Part shown: piece by piece, positions 42,219 through 54,520 of the stretch | Layout of the letters: the number at the start of each line of letters is the position of its first letter | Numbering within the stretch: position 1 is the first letter of the stretch | Source: Talpa occidentalis | Lineage: Eukaryota; Chordata; Mammalia; Eulipotyphla; Talpidae | DNA length: 64,000 nucleotides | NCBI RefSeq assembly: GCF_014898055.3 | Contig: NW_023604861.1 | Coordinates: 76,644,292 to 76,708,291, forward strand | Reading direction: 5' to 3' | Position numbers and translations under genes: made by a program | Notes under the pieces: model-generated | The model's input: only the letters and a program-made list of their open reading frames with translations | Told to the model about the DNA's origin: nothing | Databases searched by the model: none

Positions 42219-43047
42219 TATATGTACCACATCTTCTTGATCCAGTCATCTATTTTTGGGCATCTGGGCTGTTTCCAAAGCTTAGCTATTGTAAATAGTG
42301 CTGCTATAAACATAGGGGTGCAGGTGCCCTTTGGAATTGATGTTTCTGTGTCATTTGGGTAAATACCTAGGAGTGGAATTGCTGGATCATATGGAAGCTC
42401 TGTCTTTAGTAGGTTGAGGAATCTCCACACACCTTTCCATAGTGGTTGGACCAGTTTGCACTCCCACCAACAGTGCAGGAGAGTTCCTTTTTCTCCACAT
42501 CCTCGCCAACATTTGTTGTTGCTAGTTTTTTTAATATGTGCCATTCTCACTGGTATAAGATGGTATCTCATTGCAGTTTTGATTTGCATTTCCCTGATTA
42601 CAAGTGATGTTGAACATTTTTTCATATGCCTGATGGCCATTTGAATTTCCTCTTTGGAGAAGTTTCTTTTTAGCTCTTCTGCCCATTTTTTGACTGGATT
42701 ATTTTCTTTGTTTTTGTTGAGTCTCATCAGCTCTTTGTAGATTTTTGTGATCAGTCCTTTATCATTAGTGTTGGGTGCAAAAATTTTCTCCCAGTTGGTG
42801 GGGTGTCTCTTTGTTTTGGTTATTGTCTCTTTTGCTGTGCAGAAGCTCTTTAATTTGATGTAGTCCCAGCTGTTTATCTTTGCCTTCACTATCGCTGCTT
42901 TGGGTGATGTGTCTATAAAGATGTCTTTGAGGTGCATGTCATGTAGTGTTTTGCCTATATTTCCTTCTATAAATTTTACGGTTTCAGGTCTTATGTCTAG
43001 TTCTTTAATCCATTTTGAGTTGGTTTTTGTGCATGGTGTGAGGTAGT
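42219..43047 (-). mobile_element. twin-primed L1, inverted 5' segment
   Basis: Minus-strand L1 ORF2 segment carrying a long open frame (42161-43075, about 304 codons): [36 protein letters not shown], then the C-terminal CX3CX7HX4C Cys/His motif ([18 protein letters not shown]) and ends at KKMWYIYT near 42220. It is the end of the ORF2 protein (after the reverse transcriptase), unbroken, so the insertion is young. The remaining 3' part follows in the opposite strand. Confidence 0.92.
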
Positions 43048-43338
43048 ACTCAGCAATCAAAAAAGATAAACACATGTAATTTGCAGCAACATGGATGGCC
43101 CTGGAAGGGATCTTGCTCAGCGAAATAAGCCAGAAAGAAAAAGAAAATACCGGATGGTCTCACTCATAGCAGGAATCTAGAAAACCTAAATAAGGGACTA
43201 GGAAAAAGAATAACTATAAGAAAGAAAAAATCAAAATCAACGAACAACCATAAACCAGAGACACACTGTGGGGGAGATTTGGGGTCAAAATAAGGGGGGT
43301 GTAATTGTATGGGGAATATAAAAATAAATAAATTTAAA
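43048..43338 (+). mobile_element. twin-primed L1, 3' segment
   Basis: Starts at CTCAGCAATCAAAAAAGATA, exactly where the inverted segment stops (Tyr-Tyr-Ser-Ala-Ile of ORF2p), through GAAATAAGCCAGAAAG to the 3' UTR and the end GTAATTGTATGGGGAATATA with an A-rich tail. The whole 42219-43338 insert is flanked by the 16-base duplication AAATAGTACTGCAGTG (42203-42218 and 43339-43354). Confidence 0.93.
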
Positions 43339-43354
43339 AAATAGTACTGCAGTG

Positions 43355-43621
43355 AACATAGGTGTGCAGCTATCCCTTAGAATTAGTGTTTTTGCATCCT
43401 TCAGATAGATACTTACAAATGAAAATGCAGGGTCACATGCATTGCACATCTATTTTTAATATTTTAAGAAACCTCCATACTGTTTTCCTTAGGGACTGGA
43501 CCAGTCTTTATTCCCACCAATACTGTATGAGAATGCCTTTTTCTCTCTAACACTTGTTGTTTGTGGTCTTTTTACATGGGTCATTCTCACAGGTGTGAGA
43601 TGGTATCTCACTGTGGTTTTA
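43355..43621 (-). mobile_element. older L1 continued
   Basis: AACATAGGTGTGCAGCTATC, ACCAGTCTTTATTCCCACCA, GGTGTGAGATGGTATCTCAC resume the host L1 exactly after the twin-primed insertion. Confidence 0.85.
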
Positions 43622-44214
43622 TTTATTTTTATTTTTTTATTTTTTACATCATTGTTCATTTTTAAACAATATTTGCTTCCCCCACCCCCTCAGGAGTAGT
43701 CCCCATAGAATTTCCTTTACCAGTGCATCCGTGCACCATCACCTTAGTCCCCTGTGCTCCTCCTTTCCTCCCTCTGATCCCTCTCCCGCCTCTCCCCTGC
43801 AGGACATCTCTGATTTATAATTGTCTGTTTTTGCTTTGTTGTGTTTTGAATTGTTATTATTTTTTTACACTCATGTCTTATTTGGTTCCCCTATATTCCT
43901 GCTATAAGGGAAACCATCCCATATTTATCCTTTTCCTTCTGACTTATTTCACTGAGCGTAATTCCTTCTAGCTCCATCCACGTTGCTGCGAATGGCATGA
44001 GTTTATCTTTTTTTGATTGCAGAATAATATTCCATTGTATATATATATATATATATATGTGTATATATATCACACCTTCTTGATCCAGTCATCTGTTTTT
44101 TGGCATTTGGATTGTTTTCAGGTTTTACCTATTGTAAATAGTGCTGCAATAAACATAGGTGGTACAGGTGTTCTTTTGAATCAATGTTTTTGATTTCCTT
44201 TACCAAGGAAAGGT
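43622..44214 (-). mobile_element. L1 3' end insertion
   Basis: Reverse L1 3' UTR and ORF2 end, of the same type as 36236-36789 (CCCACCCCCTCAGGAGTAGT, CCGTGCACCATCACCTTAGT). An (AT)n stretch at 44037-44058 sits within it. The 5' junction has an odd GATTTCCTTTACCAAGGAAA that matches its own 3' UTR. Host L1 resumes with GGTTTTAATTTGCATTTCCC; GGTTTTA is shared by both flanks. Confidence 0.85.
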
Positions 44215-44520
44215 TTTAATTTGCATTTCCCTGGTAAGTGGTGATGAACATATTTTCCTGTGCCTGTTGGCCACCTGTATGTCTTTTTTGAAGAAATGTC
44301 TGTTTAGCGCCTCTGTCCATTTTTTGCATCTGGTTGTTTGTTGAGTTGTGTTAGTTCATTTTTCTTTAACAGTTTCTATTGGGTGCTTTATTTGAGCTCC
44401 TTAAATATGCTAGGTTTTAATTTCTTGTTGGTTAAAATGTCTTCTTAATATTTCCTTTCAGCCTGACCTCTCTCTGTATAAGTTTGTCTATGATGGCCTG
44501 CCTTGAATAGAAACCTGTAA
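44215..44520 (-). mobile_element. older L1 continued
   Basis: GGTTTTAATTTGCATTTCCC, TGAAGAAATGTCTGTTTAGC, GTCCATTTTTTGCATCTGGT continue the host L1. Confidence 0.8.
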
Positions 44521-44557
44521 TTTTGGTGCTGCCCAGTCTGTTAAAATTTTTTCTTAT

Positions 44558-44812
44558 GGGGCCTCCCCGGTGACGCAGCGGTTGAGCGCTGGGCTGCGAA
44601 GTTCTGCAGCGCTGGTTCGAACCCCGGTCGCTGGGCGAGGGTACCACATGGCGCGCAGACCTCTCCTGCTGCCTGCTGCTCCCCTCAGCAGTGTACTTCG
44701 TCACACTGCCTGCTCTGCTGCCCACTCTGGCTCTGGTGAATTCTCTCACCCTCCCAACCCGTGCTTCTGACTGTACCCCAGTGCTTGTATAAATAAATAA
44801 ATCTTTAAAAAA
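44558..44812 (+). mobile_element. tRNA-derived SINE, type B
   Basis: GGGCCTCCCCGGTGACGCAG head; about 15 bases missing between A and B boxes. Duplication AAAATTTTTTCTTATG / AAATTTTTTTTTTCTTATG. Confidence 0.94.
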
Positions 44813-45119
44813 AAATTTTTTTTTTCTTATGTATGGCTTGTTCTTTTTTGGGTCTGATTTACAAGGTTCTTCATCATCTCAAAGTCTCAGTTACATTCTA
44901 CATATTCTTTTGCTAATATTATCATCTTATAGTTTCATAAGAATTCATAAGATAATACAAAATGATTATTATCATTATGTGCCTCTATCATCATGTAATA
45001 CAGTACTGGCCACGCTGTAGAGACTTAATACATGAATAAAAAATTCTATTTCCATCTCTAGGTCATTTTTCTCTGGCGGTGCTTCAAATGATGCCTCCGG
45101 TGTTAACCTGGTCACTGAA

Positions 45120-45304
45120 GAACTAGGGAATCCTTTCTGATCCGGGCATCAGCAAATCAACAGCACACTCTTTGATCTCTCCACCACCATCCTCTCATCT
45201 GCACTCTACAGTAGCCTCCTAACTGGCTGCCTTGCTTGTATTCTTGACTTTTTCCTATTCATTCTCCACCTACCAGAGTGATAGAGCTTAGAATAGTACT
45301 GTAC
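45120..45304 (+). mobile_element. L2 LINE fragment
   Basis: TACAGTAGCCTCCTAACTGG, CTGCCTTGCTTGTATTCTTG, TTCATTCTCCACCTACCAGA, GTGATAGAG follow L2 ORF2 sequence, plus orientation. Confidence 0.65.
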
Positions 45305-45613
45305 AGGCCTCCCTGCTGGCGCAGCGGTTGAGCGCTGGGTTGCGAAGCTGCCTGCAGCCTCTGCAATGCCGGTTCGATCCTTGGCTGCTCCCCGGCCACC
45401 GGAGGAGGGTCCCACATGGCGCGCAGACCTCTCCTGCAGCCCGCTGCTCCCCTCAGCAGTGTACTTCGGTCCTTCTGCCTGCTCTGCTCCCTGCTCTGGC
45501 TCTGGTGAATTCTCTCACCCTCCCACACTTCTGACTGTACCCAGTGCTTGTATAAATAAATAAATAAATAAAATAAATACATAAACAAACACAGAACTTA
45601 TATATATATATAA
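45305..45613 (+). mobile_element. tRNA-derived SINE, type B
   Basis: GGCCTCCCTGCTGGCGCAGC head, typical type B body; tail AAATAAATAAATAAATAAAA then ACATAAACAAACAC and a (TA)n stretch (45599-45612). Duplication AGAATAGTACTGTACA / AGAATAGTGCTGTACA. Confidence 0.95.
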
Positions 45614-46097
45614 AGAATAGTGCTGTACATAGTAAGTACCCAATAGATGCTTGTTATTGTTGCAATATTATTATAGAGTTTGGCACTTATTAAAATAGTT
45701 ATAAATGAAAAATGGGTTCAGTGTCTATATATGCATTGTGAGAGTTAGAGGTTTCCCAGAAAACCTGCAAAGTTTTAACCCCCGTTTTTGTCAATCTTCT
45801 GTTTGATCAGTTTACGAAATTTTTGACCATGGGGCATCTGTGATGGTCCTAAGAGTCATCATCCTGAACATATATTCCCACTGCACAGGATGTAAGTAAG
45901 TGGAGACTGATCACTATAGGTCCTGGGAAGTGTCTTAGAATATTTTTAGATTTGAGCATATTTTCAGTTATTTGTCTTTTATTCATAGAAGTCACATGTA
46001 TTGTATCAGTGACATTCCAGTCAGAAGACAAAAACCACATAGTAATTTGAATAGGGAAAGTTAAATATAAAGTACAATACCTAAAAATGGGTTTAAA

Positions 46098-46350
46098 GGC
46101 CTCCCTGGTGGTGTAGGCAATTGGGCACAGCGCTGTGAAGCTGTCCACAGCCTCTGCAGTGCCGGTTGGATCCCCACCAGCCTTGGAGCAACCCACATGG
46201 CGAGCAGACTGCTCCCCTCAGCAGTGTATTTTGTCAATCTGCCTGTTCTGTTCCCCGCTGTGTCTCTGGTGAATCCTCTCACTCTCCTGCGCATCTGGCC
46301 TGTACCCTGGCTCTTGTATAAATAAAATAAATCTTTAAAAAAAAAAAAAA
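46098..46350 (+). mobile_element. tRNA-derived SINE, A/B intermediate
   Basis: GGCCTCCCTGGTGGTGTAGG head; a deletion of about 20 bases in the body removes the CAGACCTCTCCTG block. Duplication AAAAATGGGTTTAA / CAAAATGGGTTTAA. Confidence 0.92.
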
Positions 46351-46359
46351 CCAAAATGG

Positions 46360-47882
46360 GTTTAAGCACTAAGGAGTAAAACAAACTCTAAAGAATATAG
46401 AAATAGTGGGCATGGGGAGAAGCTACTGCTTCTAGAGTATTGTTACTCAACTTTTTTTTTAGTGCTCCCCTAAGGAGGTTTTAAAGACATTTTTCCTCTT
46501 GACTGCATCCTTTCCTGGAAATTTTAGTACTACAAATACCCTGTGCATCTGTTTATCTACTGTGGTCCTTTGGGAGGCCACAAACTATTACAATACCTAA
46601 GATATTTCATCCCCCCAAGAACCAATTTCCACTCCCACTGAGAATGCTTGTCTTAGGGCTAAGGCCAAGTACCCACAGAAGGGACAAATTTGGAGTGGCC
46701 CCTTTTCCCCTAAGACTGAGATTCTCACCTCACTGGAGGCAGCATTGTTATTGGAGGTAGAGAATTCACTGAGGTGCAGTTAGTCATGGCCTGGAAGCAA
46801 GAAATCATCGATTGGGTTGCTCACCTGTGAATTCCAGTGGGATTCTGGCATTTACTGGCTACCATGTACCACAGAAGAAAGAAAACCACACTAGGACAGA
46901 GAAGAGAAGCACTTTCTTCCTGCCCTGGCCCTCCAGTGCTCTTTCCTGATACTATATCATGCCAGCTGCAGGGGAGGAATATTTCCAGGTCCAGCTCTGG
47001 CATCACAAAGCAGAGCAGTGAAGAACAGATTTGGAACAAAGAAGAAATAAGTTGATAATTAGAATATGTATCAAAATAAATTCTTTTAAAATAAGGGTTT
47101 TTATTCCGTACTGGCTAATCAGGATTTTATGATGCCACATTGTGGTATATACACATGAAAAGCAACCAGTAATTTATAAAAACACAGGGCATGCTATCAG
47201 TAAAGCAATTTATTAATATTACATTTTTTTATTTAGTTGTAAAGTTTATGCCTTTGACCCATTATCAATAGGTTGGTTTCATTTCTTGAAAATGAAAGAA
47301 TGTCTGGATTTATCTATATTCTTTAAATAATTCAGTCATAGAATTTTGATACCTATTGTTTCTTTCTGACAATATTTCTCATGGTAATTCAACAGATATT
47401 TTGATTTACCAGTAAATCTATTGTGTTTGGCAAATTTATCAGCTTATCAGGACCTGCCTATTCTTGGGTGAACACATAAAATTGAGCTTCTGAATCAAAA
47501 AGCAAATGCCTAAACCTAAGAGCCGGGGTATAAATCATTGAACAAGGAAGCCTGACCCCCACTGCCCATATATTGTGCCACCTCAGGGTAATGTCTTCAG
47601 CTAAGGAAGAAAGCAAATGGCCAAGCAATGTCTTGACCTTGTTTGAAATTTGCCCTAGTGCCATGTAAGCCTAAATCTGCATATTCTATAGTTGTCTCAA
47701 TTCATACTTCTAGTCTGGCTTTGGGTGTGAAATGACTTATTGAGTTGGGGATTAAACCAAGTGCTCTGAAATTTGGTTTCATTACCTTTTAAATTATGTA
47801 GACAGATTATGTAAGTGGTATGTCAAGTAAACACTGTTTTCTGACTTACTCAAAGTGTAACTTGTGGTTCCTGCTGTTCCTT

Positions 47883-47924
<42 letters not shown>

Positions 47925-48030
47925 CAAGTCATCTTTGCTCCTGGGTGAAAAATAATTCTGTGGGGCCCTTAGATTTTTTGGCCACTCTGGCATCATAGAA
48001 TGACAATTGTAGTTATAAACACCAATTTGA
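46360..48030. other. anonymous noncoding DNA
   Basis: No coding exon supported. A short pyrimidine-rich piece near 46450-46590 could be an old DNA element but was not assignable. Confidence 0.4.
47885..47922. repeat. (CA)n microsatellite
   Basis: About 19 uninterrupted CA units. Confidence 0.97.
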
Positions 48031-48051
48031 TGCAGAAATTAGAATGTCCAG

Positions 48052-48320
48052 GGGGCCTTCCTGGTGGCGCAAGGGGTTAGGACGCAGCACTATAAAGCTG
48101 TCTGCAGCTACTGCAACACGAATTCGATCCCTGGCTGGGGAGGTGACCCACATGGCGCAGCAGACCTCTCCTGTCTCACCTGCTGCTCCCCTCAGCAGTG
48201 TATTTCAGTACATCTGCTTGTTCTGTTCCCCGCTCTGTCTCTGGTGAATCCTCTCACCCACCACATCTCTGGCCGTACCCCAGCTCTTGTATGCATAAAT
48301 AAATAAATCTTTAAAAAAAA
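48052..48320 (+). mobile_element. tRNA-derived SINE, type A
   Basis: GGGGGCCTTCCTGGTGGCGC head, TTGTATGCATAAATAAATAA tail. Duplication GAAATTAGAATGTCCA / GAAATTAGAATGTTCA. Confidence 0.95.
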
Positions 48321-48339
48321 GAAATTAGAATGTTCAGTC

Positions 48340-50035
48340 TAAGATATTAATCTAAACTCTAACTCTGAGTTTAAACATACATCATTTCCTCTTTTCCAGC
48401 CTGAGAATAGCTTCATTCTGAAAGCTTGCAGCAAGAAGGGAGAGGGATGTTGGATGGCTTTTTCCTCGTCACTTCTTGTCAAATGAATGGGGGAGTACAT
48501 TAGCTGGGATTCTTCCATTTGTGGGATTCTTCCACTCTCTACCCTTTTCCGTTTTCCTCTTCACCCAGGAAGGCTGACAATGTATGAATGCATTCCCTTC
48601 CCTTTGGCTTCCGGATGGGCTTGGCCAGCAAAGATCTATGGCAGAAGACCAGAGGAAGAGAGAAGAGATCAAGATATTTATCCCAATCACTTTTCCACTG
48701 TGGATTATTCTTTGGCTGGCTGTGTCAAAGTCACTGTTCTTCTTACAGTGGTTTGTTCCAAATAACACTTCCTTTCCATTTTGGATAATATTCTCTGAGT
48801 GTGTCAACCACTGTAGTTCCTAGACTAACATTTGAATTTCTATTATATTTTACCAATACTTATAATATTTTGTATATAGTCTCTTTGAGAAGAAACTTTC
48901 TTCAAATGATCCAAATTTAAGAATGTCATTGGTTTCCTGTTGGGACCCTAACTGGAAAAAAAATCCATCAATATTCATATTGCATGTCAATATGTTTTAA
49001 AAGCTCCATTTTTCTTCACTAAATAACTCATATCACAAAACTCACACTTAAATCATTTCCCCCACTATATTATACAAAGTAGTGAAAGGGTCAATTCTAG
49101 GTTCAGAAAAGCCAGAACTGGTGCTTTTAACCTCCCCTAACACATCTCTTTCTTTTTCTTTCAGTATTCTCTTAATGGTAATCTCTCCCACCAGGAGGAA
49201 CATGGATCTAATTAGTGTTATTATCTTCATGAATTAGTCTAACATTTTTCTAGGAATGTATTCCTTTTAGAAAAGAACACCAAGATAAAAAAAATTGAAG
49301 ATTTAATGATAGAAATTTCAGACTCTGTGACACCAGGAACAGAGAAGGAGGTTTCACCTCATCTATTCTGACCAAGATGAGTCCTAATTTTCCTGCATCT
49401 TTGTTCTAAAACATGTCAACGAGAGCAGTTTTAAAGACTTTGCTTCAGTGTTTGTGCAGGTGTTCAGGGCTTTCCAGTTATCGGTTATTCAAATTTTTTT
49501 TTTATCACATATCATGGAGAACTTAGTCTTTAGTTTTTGAAAGTACAAGAAATACCTAAACATTGTTGATGATTGTTTTATGGTGTCCCTGAAATATCAC
49601 TAACATTGCCTCTCTTTTTACATGTTGCTTTTGATCAACCTTGCCTCTTCAGCCACACTTAAAATGAAAGAAATCAAGTAAACAATTTTTAGCAATCAGG
49701 GGACCCTAAAATAGCAGGGGATCTGTAGGTTAAGCACACACCAACACACATGCAATCATTCAAATTTTGTGCCTGCCAAGACTAATGATTTATACTTTGA
49801 GCTGACTTGATTATTTGAAAAAGCTGTTTTCTGTGGGATAAATATAGCTACTAGTTCTATCTTGCAACCAAGTTTCTCACTAGAAAGCCACATTAATCTT
49901 ATAATTCCCTTACATAGAAACTAGTAGAACTGAATGATTTCCAAATGGCAAACTAGTAGAAAGGTATCCATTAGTGTTTGAGGACTTAAAAAATATTATC
50001 CTCCCCCTTTTCTCTGTGGTTAAAATTAGTTGGTT
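48340..50035. other. anonymous noncoding DNA
   Basis: Repeat-poor. Overlapping open frames of 60-112 codons on both strands at 48469-48823 have no recognisable domain. No splice-flanked exon convinced me. Confidence 0.4.
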
Positions 50036-50039
50036 TCAG

Positions 50040-50870
50040 TCCACAAATATTTATGGCTTACTATGTGCCAGGTGTTGTTGAAAACAAAAAATACAATGCT
50101 GAGAAGGCAAACCAAGTCCCTGCCCAAGGCGGTTGTATTCCAATTGATGGGAAGATAAGTAATAAGCATGCAAACAAAAGTCGTGCAATTTCACTAACTG
50201 AAGGCTCTGAATAAGGGAAAACAGGGTGATAATGATAGGTGGCTTCTGGGGTGTAATGTGGCTACTTGGTGACATCTAAGTTGAGACCCCAGGGCTGAGA
50301 AGGAGGTAACAGTGTGACAGTTTAGGGAAGAGCTCCACTAGCAAAGAAACAGTGCAAAGTACTTTGTGCTAAAAATGAGCCAGGTACACTTGAGGGCAGA
50401 AAGAGGGGCAGTATGGCTGGAGCAGAGGAAGAAGAAAGGCTTGGAAGGAGATGAGATTAGGCTGAAAAGAGAAGCAGAGCCAGTCCAAAAAAAGATTAGA
50501 AGCTATTAATGGATTTAAAGCAGGCAAGCTGCAAAGTGCTGTGATCTAATTTATATTTTAAAAAGATAAATCTCACTGCTTTGTGGAAATGGACTATAAG
50601 AGATCATAGGAGAGGGGGGCTTGGAGGGAAGGCTATGGCATAAATCCAGGTGACAGGCACTGGAGGCTAAGCCTAGAGATTAAGCAATGAGGCCACTGTT
50701 GGCACTTTGGAGAAAATTAGTAAGGGCTCCATATCACTTTAGTGGCCCTGAATAGCGGATGGATTAAATGTGGTCTGCGAAGAAAAATGAGCAATCCTGA
50801 ATGACTCTTGTTTGCTCCTGAATAATTGGGTGGATAGTGGTAGAATCAGTAGTTTAGTTTTGATCATACT
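50040..50870 (-). mobile_element. L2 LINE fragment
   Basis: Reverse L2 in long order: TTACTATGTGCCAGGTGTTG, CCAAGTCCCTGCCCAAGG, GGAAGAGCTCCACTAGCAAA, GTATGGCTGGAGCAGAGGAA, GTGCTGTGATCTAATTTATA, AAGATAAATCTCACTGCTTT, TGAATGACTCTTGTTTGCTC, TAATTGGGTGGATAGTGGTA. About 830 bp. Confidence 0.85.
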
Positions 50871-50874
50871 TTGA

Positions 50875-53380
50875 GGACCATGACGTTTTGTCATGAAATG
50901 GGTGTACTCATGTCACAAAAGGAAAACTTAGTAGCATTTACACATTGACATTGGCTTCCCTTCAGCTGGCACTGGAAACCTCTGTTGATGTAATGGAGAT
51001 AACATTTGCGAGATATCCAACCAACAGTATTTGCCTTCCCAGTGAACTCTTGTCCTGGCTCCCCCACCCATTAAGTTGATGGCATGCAACCAGAGGGGAA
51101 AAATACCACCCCAGTCAAGAAGAGGTAAATCATCATTTAGCCTTGAGTTTCAAAATAGAATATAAAAATATTCATAGCAAGATAATAGTTTGAAATCAAG
51201 TGCTTTTGGTTAGCAAAAACCAGACTTTGTTGAAAGAAAAAAAAAAAAAGTGTTTATACCCTTGAGTCTGAGCTAGGAGGACTGCCCCTGAACAGATCAT
51301 AGATAGTGCCAGGAAGAACACAGGATATGATGTCAGAGCCATTTTCCCATGACTGGAAAGGAAGATAAAAAGTTTAAGCAGCAGGCAGGAAGTTGGGAGA
51401 TTCAGACAGTATAAGCACAAGGTTGCCCCAGATGAGTTGCTGGGGATATCCTGAGGCTGAAGAGGTGTGTACCCTGTTTTCCATTTGGAACTAGGTCAAC
51501 ACCAGCGAAGTGGAAATGCTGTGTTTAGGCAATGAGAGGCCTTGAGATGGCGCTTCCAGTTGTCAGGGCCTGTGCCTGGTCTGGGGGCAATCCAGGGAGG
51601 GAATGATAATGGCTGACAGGATGAAAGGGATGGGCCTAGAAGGTACAAGGCATGTGGCCTGCACCCCTGAGGGCTGTGCCAGGGACAGTGGCTGTCAGTA
51701 GCTAGAAGCAATGTAGGTCCAAAGACTGGAGAGGACAATTTTCTAACTAAAGGAAGCTGGGAATGTTTAGAGGTTGGCAGATACCTTCTCTGTGGCTTCC
51801 CCTATACCTTGGCAACATTTTGGGAAAGGGAAGGTGGAGAAGATTACCCTGGGATGAGGAAGTAGCCCTTTTAAACTTAAAAAAGGGATTGATATATACT
51901 TTTAATTTGCAAAATTAAGTGTTTCCCACCAACATCAGGAATGATGGCTTTTTAGCAAGAAGTCATTATAGACAAGACTGTTCTTATGTGCTTTTTTTTA
52001 ACATATGTGATTTTTAGTGTATACATTTTGAACCTGCTATATTAGATAGGTCTGTTTCTTTACTGAATGAAGAGAACTCAGTTTGATGTACCTCAGCCTA
52101 TAGTGCAGGGGTGGGAGACAAGGGGAGGGCAGGGATTGATTCTGTCAACAGTGGTTCCCTCAAGGAAAGGTAAATGGGAGACAAAGAAGTTAGAAAGATA
52201 AAATTTTTTCACTGTGTACCTCATGTACAATGTGTAAGCATTCATTATTCAAAACTAAATTAAAATGGGAAAAAAATTCCTGAAATGAAAAAATGTAGAT
52301 GCACAGAGTCAATGACATTCAGTGCATGAAAATTAGTATTTAATACTTTCCATTTCACCAGGAATCTTTGAGTCACTGCTCCGCGCACCTTGTGGTTATT
52401 CATTTGTGCCAATATTGGTTTAGTACGCTGTCCATCTTGCCTCTCTAGCTAGCCCATGATCTGCCTGTGCTTGCTACTCCAAACACCGTACTGCACATCT
52501 TGTAGGTACGCTGCCTTTCTAGCAGGGAGACATTCATAGTGATCCAGTCTTAATTGCCATTCTGGATTGAGGCCCTGAAAGAATTGACTAGACTGTATGT
52601 CCCCAGCCTGGTTATTTTCACCCCTTGGGCATCAAGTAGCAATGGGGAAGTCGTGGAAAAAATTTGAGCAGTGGAGTCAAACTCACTAGGACTTACCTCT
52701 GTCAGCTATTTGCTTTGGGACCTTGAGTTTCCTCTACACATTGAAGAGTAATATAAAACTCATTGGCTTATCCTATCAAAATACTACAAGTGTCGGATTA
52801 TCCCCACTCCCCAGTTCACAAGAACAGAGACTAATTTTTGTAAATCTTGCATCCAGCCTGTTTTACTTGATTTCTACTCATGACACAAGGCCCTCCATTC
52901 AACTACCATATCCCTTATTCTCATTTACATCCCCCACTATACTTTCATTCCCTTAACCAATGTTTTCATTTGCAAGTAATAGGCAACTCAAGCTAACTTT
53001 AACTCAAGTTAACTTGAAACATTAAGGGCATTTATTGGCCCAAGTAACTGAAAATTCAGCAGTGTTAAAGGCCCTGGTGGTGGTCACCGCTAAGAGTTAT
53101 CAGGGACTCTTTCTTTCTGGCTCTCCAGTCTACCACCCTCATTGTCAATTTCACTCTGGATACCCTAGGGGCTGTAGGCTGGATGTCAGCAGCAAGTGAG
53201 CCTGCAGGCTTCCTCATTTTTCCAAAGGGACTGGGAGGGAGGGAGTCTGTAACTATCAAATAAAAATCCTGATGTCCCATTCATTGGAACATTATGAACT
53301 AATCATGGTGAATTGGAGATTCACTTAGCTCTAGATTAAATTGTCCACTCTTGAGCCTATCACAGAGATCACCATGATTA
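50875..53380. other. anonymous noncoding DNA
   Basis: About 2.5 kb with few recognisable repeats and no SINE. No supported exon. Confidence 0.45.
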
Positions 53381-53387
53381 ATTTAGA

Positions 53388-53575
53388 CCAGGGGTTCTCA
53401 ACTGTGAGCACTAATGCCTCCTTAGGAGTTTTTGGAAATGTTGTCTAGGCATTGAATGGGTGGGAGCTAGGAACTTGAAATGCCTTGCAATACACAGTAA
53501 GTCCTATACAATGAATAATTGGCCTTCCCCAAATGCTAATAGTGCCCCTGCCAAGAAATACTGGCTTAGAGCATT
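53388..53575 (+). mobile_element. MER5A-like hAT DNA transposon remnant
   Basis: CAGGGGTTCTCAACTGTGAG at the left, GTTTTTGGAAATGTTGTC, CCTTGCAATACACAGTAAG, CAATGAATAATTGGCCTTCC and AAATGCTAATAGTGCCCCTG in MER5A order. Confidence 0.75.
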
Positions 53576-53863
53576 AGAGCACCCCCATCCTGAAGCTGGG
53601 GGTTCACTTTGCCCTGAAGTACATAGGCCACGTTGGGTGCGTGTATACCTGAACAAAGATGACGGTAATACTCACCTCCTCCCTGATCTTTATTGGCTTC
53701 CTCTGTCTTCATTTAAATCCCTACTCAGATTATTGCTTATTATGTTAACCTCTTGACAATATCATTTACGTTCTACCTCATTCTGTTGCACCTACCCATA
53801 TAAACCCTATTGTGGTAGTGACCATTAGTATCTCCCAGGGTTTGGGCTCAAAATGTCAATTTA

Positions 53864-54102
53864 GGCCACCCTGGTGGCGCAAGGGGTTAAGCACAACGCT
53901 GTGAAGCTATCCGCAGCCTCTGCAGCACAAGTTTGATCCCCGGCCTGGTGCAGCAGACCTCTCCTGTCTCGCCCGCTGCTCCTCTCAGCAGTGTATTTCA
54001 GTCAGCCTGCCTTTTCTGTCCCCTATTCTGTGAATCCTCTCACCTCCCGCACCTCTGGCCTGTATCCCAGTTCTAGTATGCGTAAGTAAATAAATCTTTT
54101 AA
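53864..54102 (+). mobile_element. tRNA-derived SINE, type A
   Basis: GGCCACCCTGGTGGCGCAAG head; about 25 bases missing after the B box. Duplication AAATGTCAATTTAG / AAATATCAATTTAG. Confidence 0.94.
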
Positions 54103-54117
54103 AAAAATATCAATTTA

Positions 54118-54520
54118 GAATGTAAGTGGGCACATGGCCATCCACCATAATATATTTGTCAACCTCCTTTGCACCTGTGTGCCATGGGACTAAACTATGC
54201 ACAATGGATTTGAGTAGAAGAGGCAAGTGCCCATTCTTGGTACTTCCTTTTCCCTGCTGACTAGGATGCCAACAAAATAGATAAAGCTGGAGAAACTGTA
54301 CTGGTTCATGACATGGAAGCAAATCCTGAAAATGGCAAAGCAAGGTGCTAGAAAGAATCTCGATTCCTGATGCCTTGGTATTCTGCTCTAGCCTTATTAG
54401 TCTACCTGAATTTTTATGCAAGAGAGCAGTCGACTTCTTTGATGCTTAAACAACTGTCATTTGAGCTTCTTTGTTATTTGCAACCAAACATAGCTAATAT
54501 AACAAAATTATATCAATTAA
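54118..54520 (+). repeat. possible old LTR-type repeat
   Basis: GACTTCTTTGATGCTTAAAC, AACTGTCATTTGAGCTTCTT, TGTTATTTGCAACCAAACAT resemble the 3' end of an old LTR family, but I cannot name it. Confidence 0.35.

Noticed and set aside
42161..43075. 304-codon frame as a host gene
   Set aside because: It is the end of L1 ORF2p in an inverted, truncated L1; its first few codons come from the opposite-strand 3' segment.
48469..48823. Overlapping frames of 66-112 codons on both strands
   Set aside because: No domain, no splice sites, and overlapping frames in three phases suggest chance openness.
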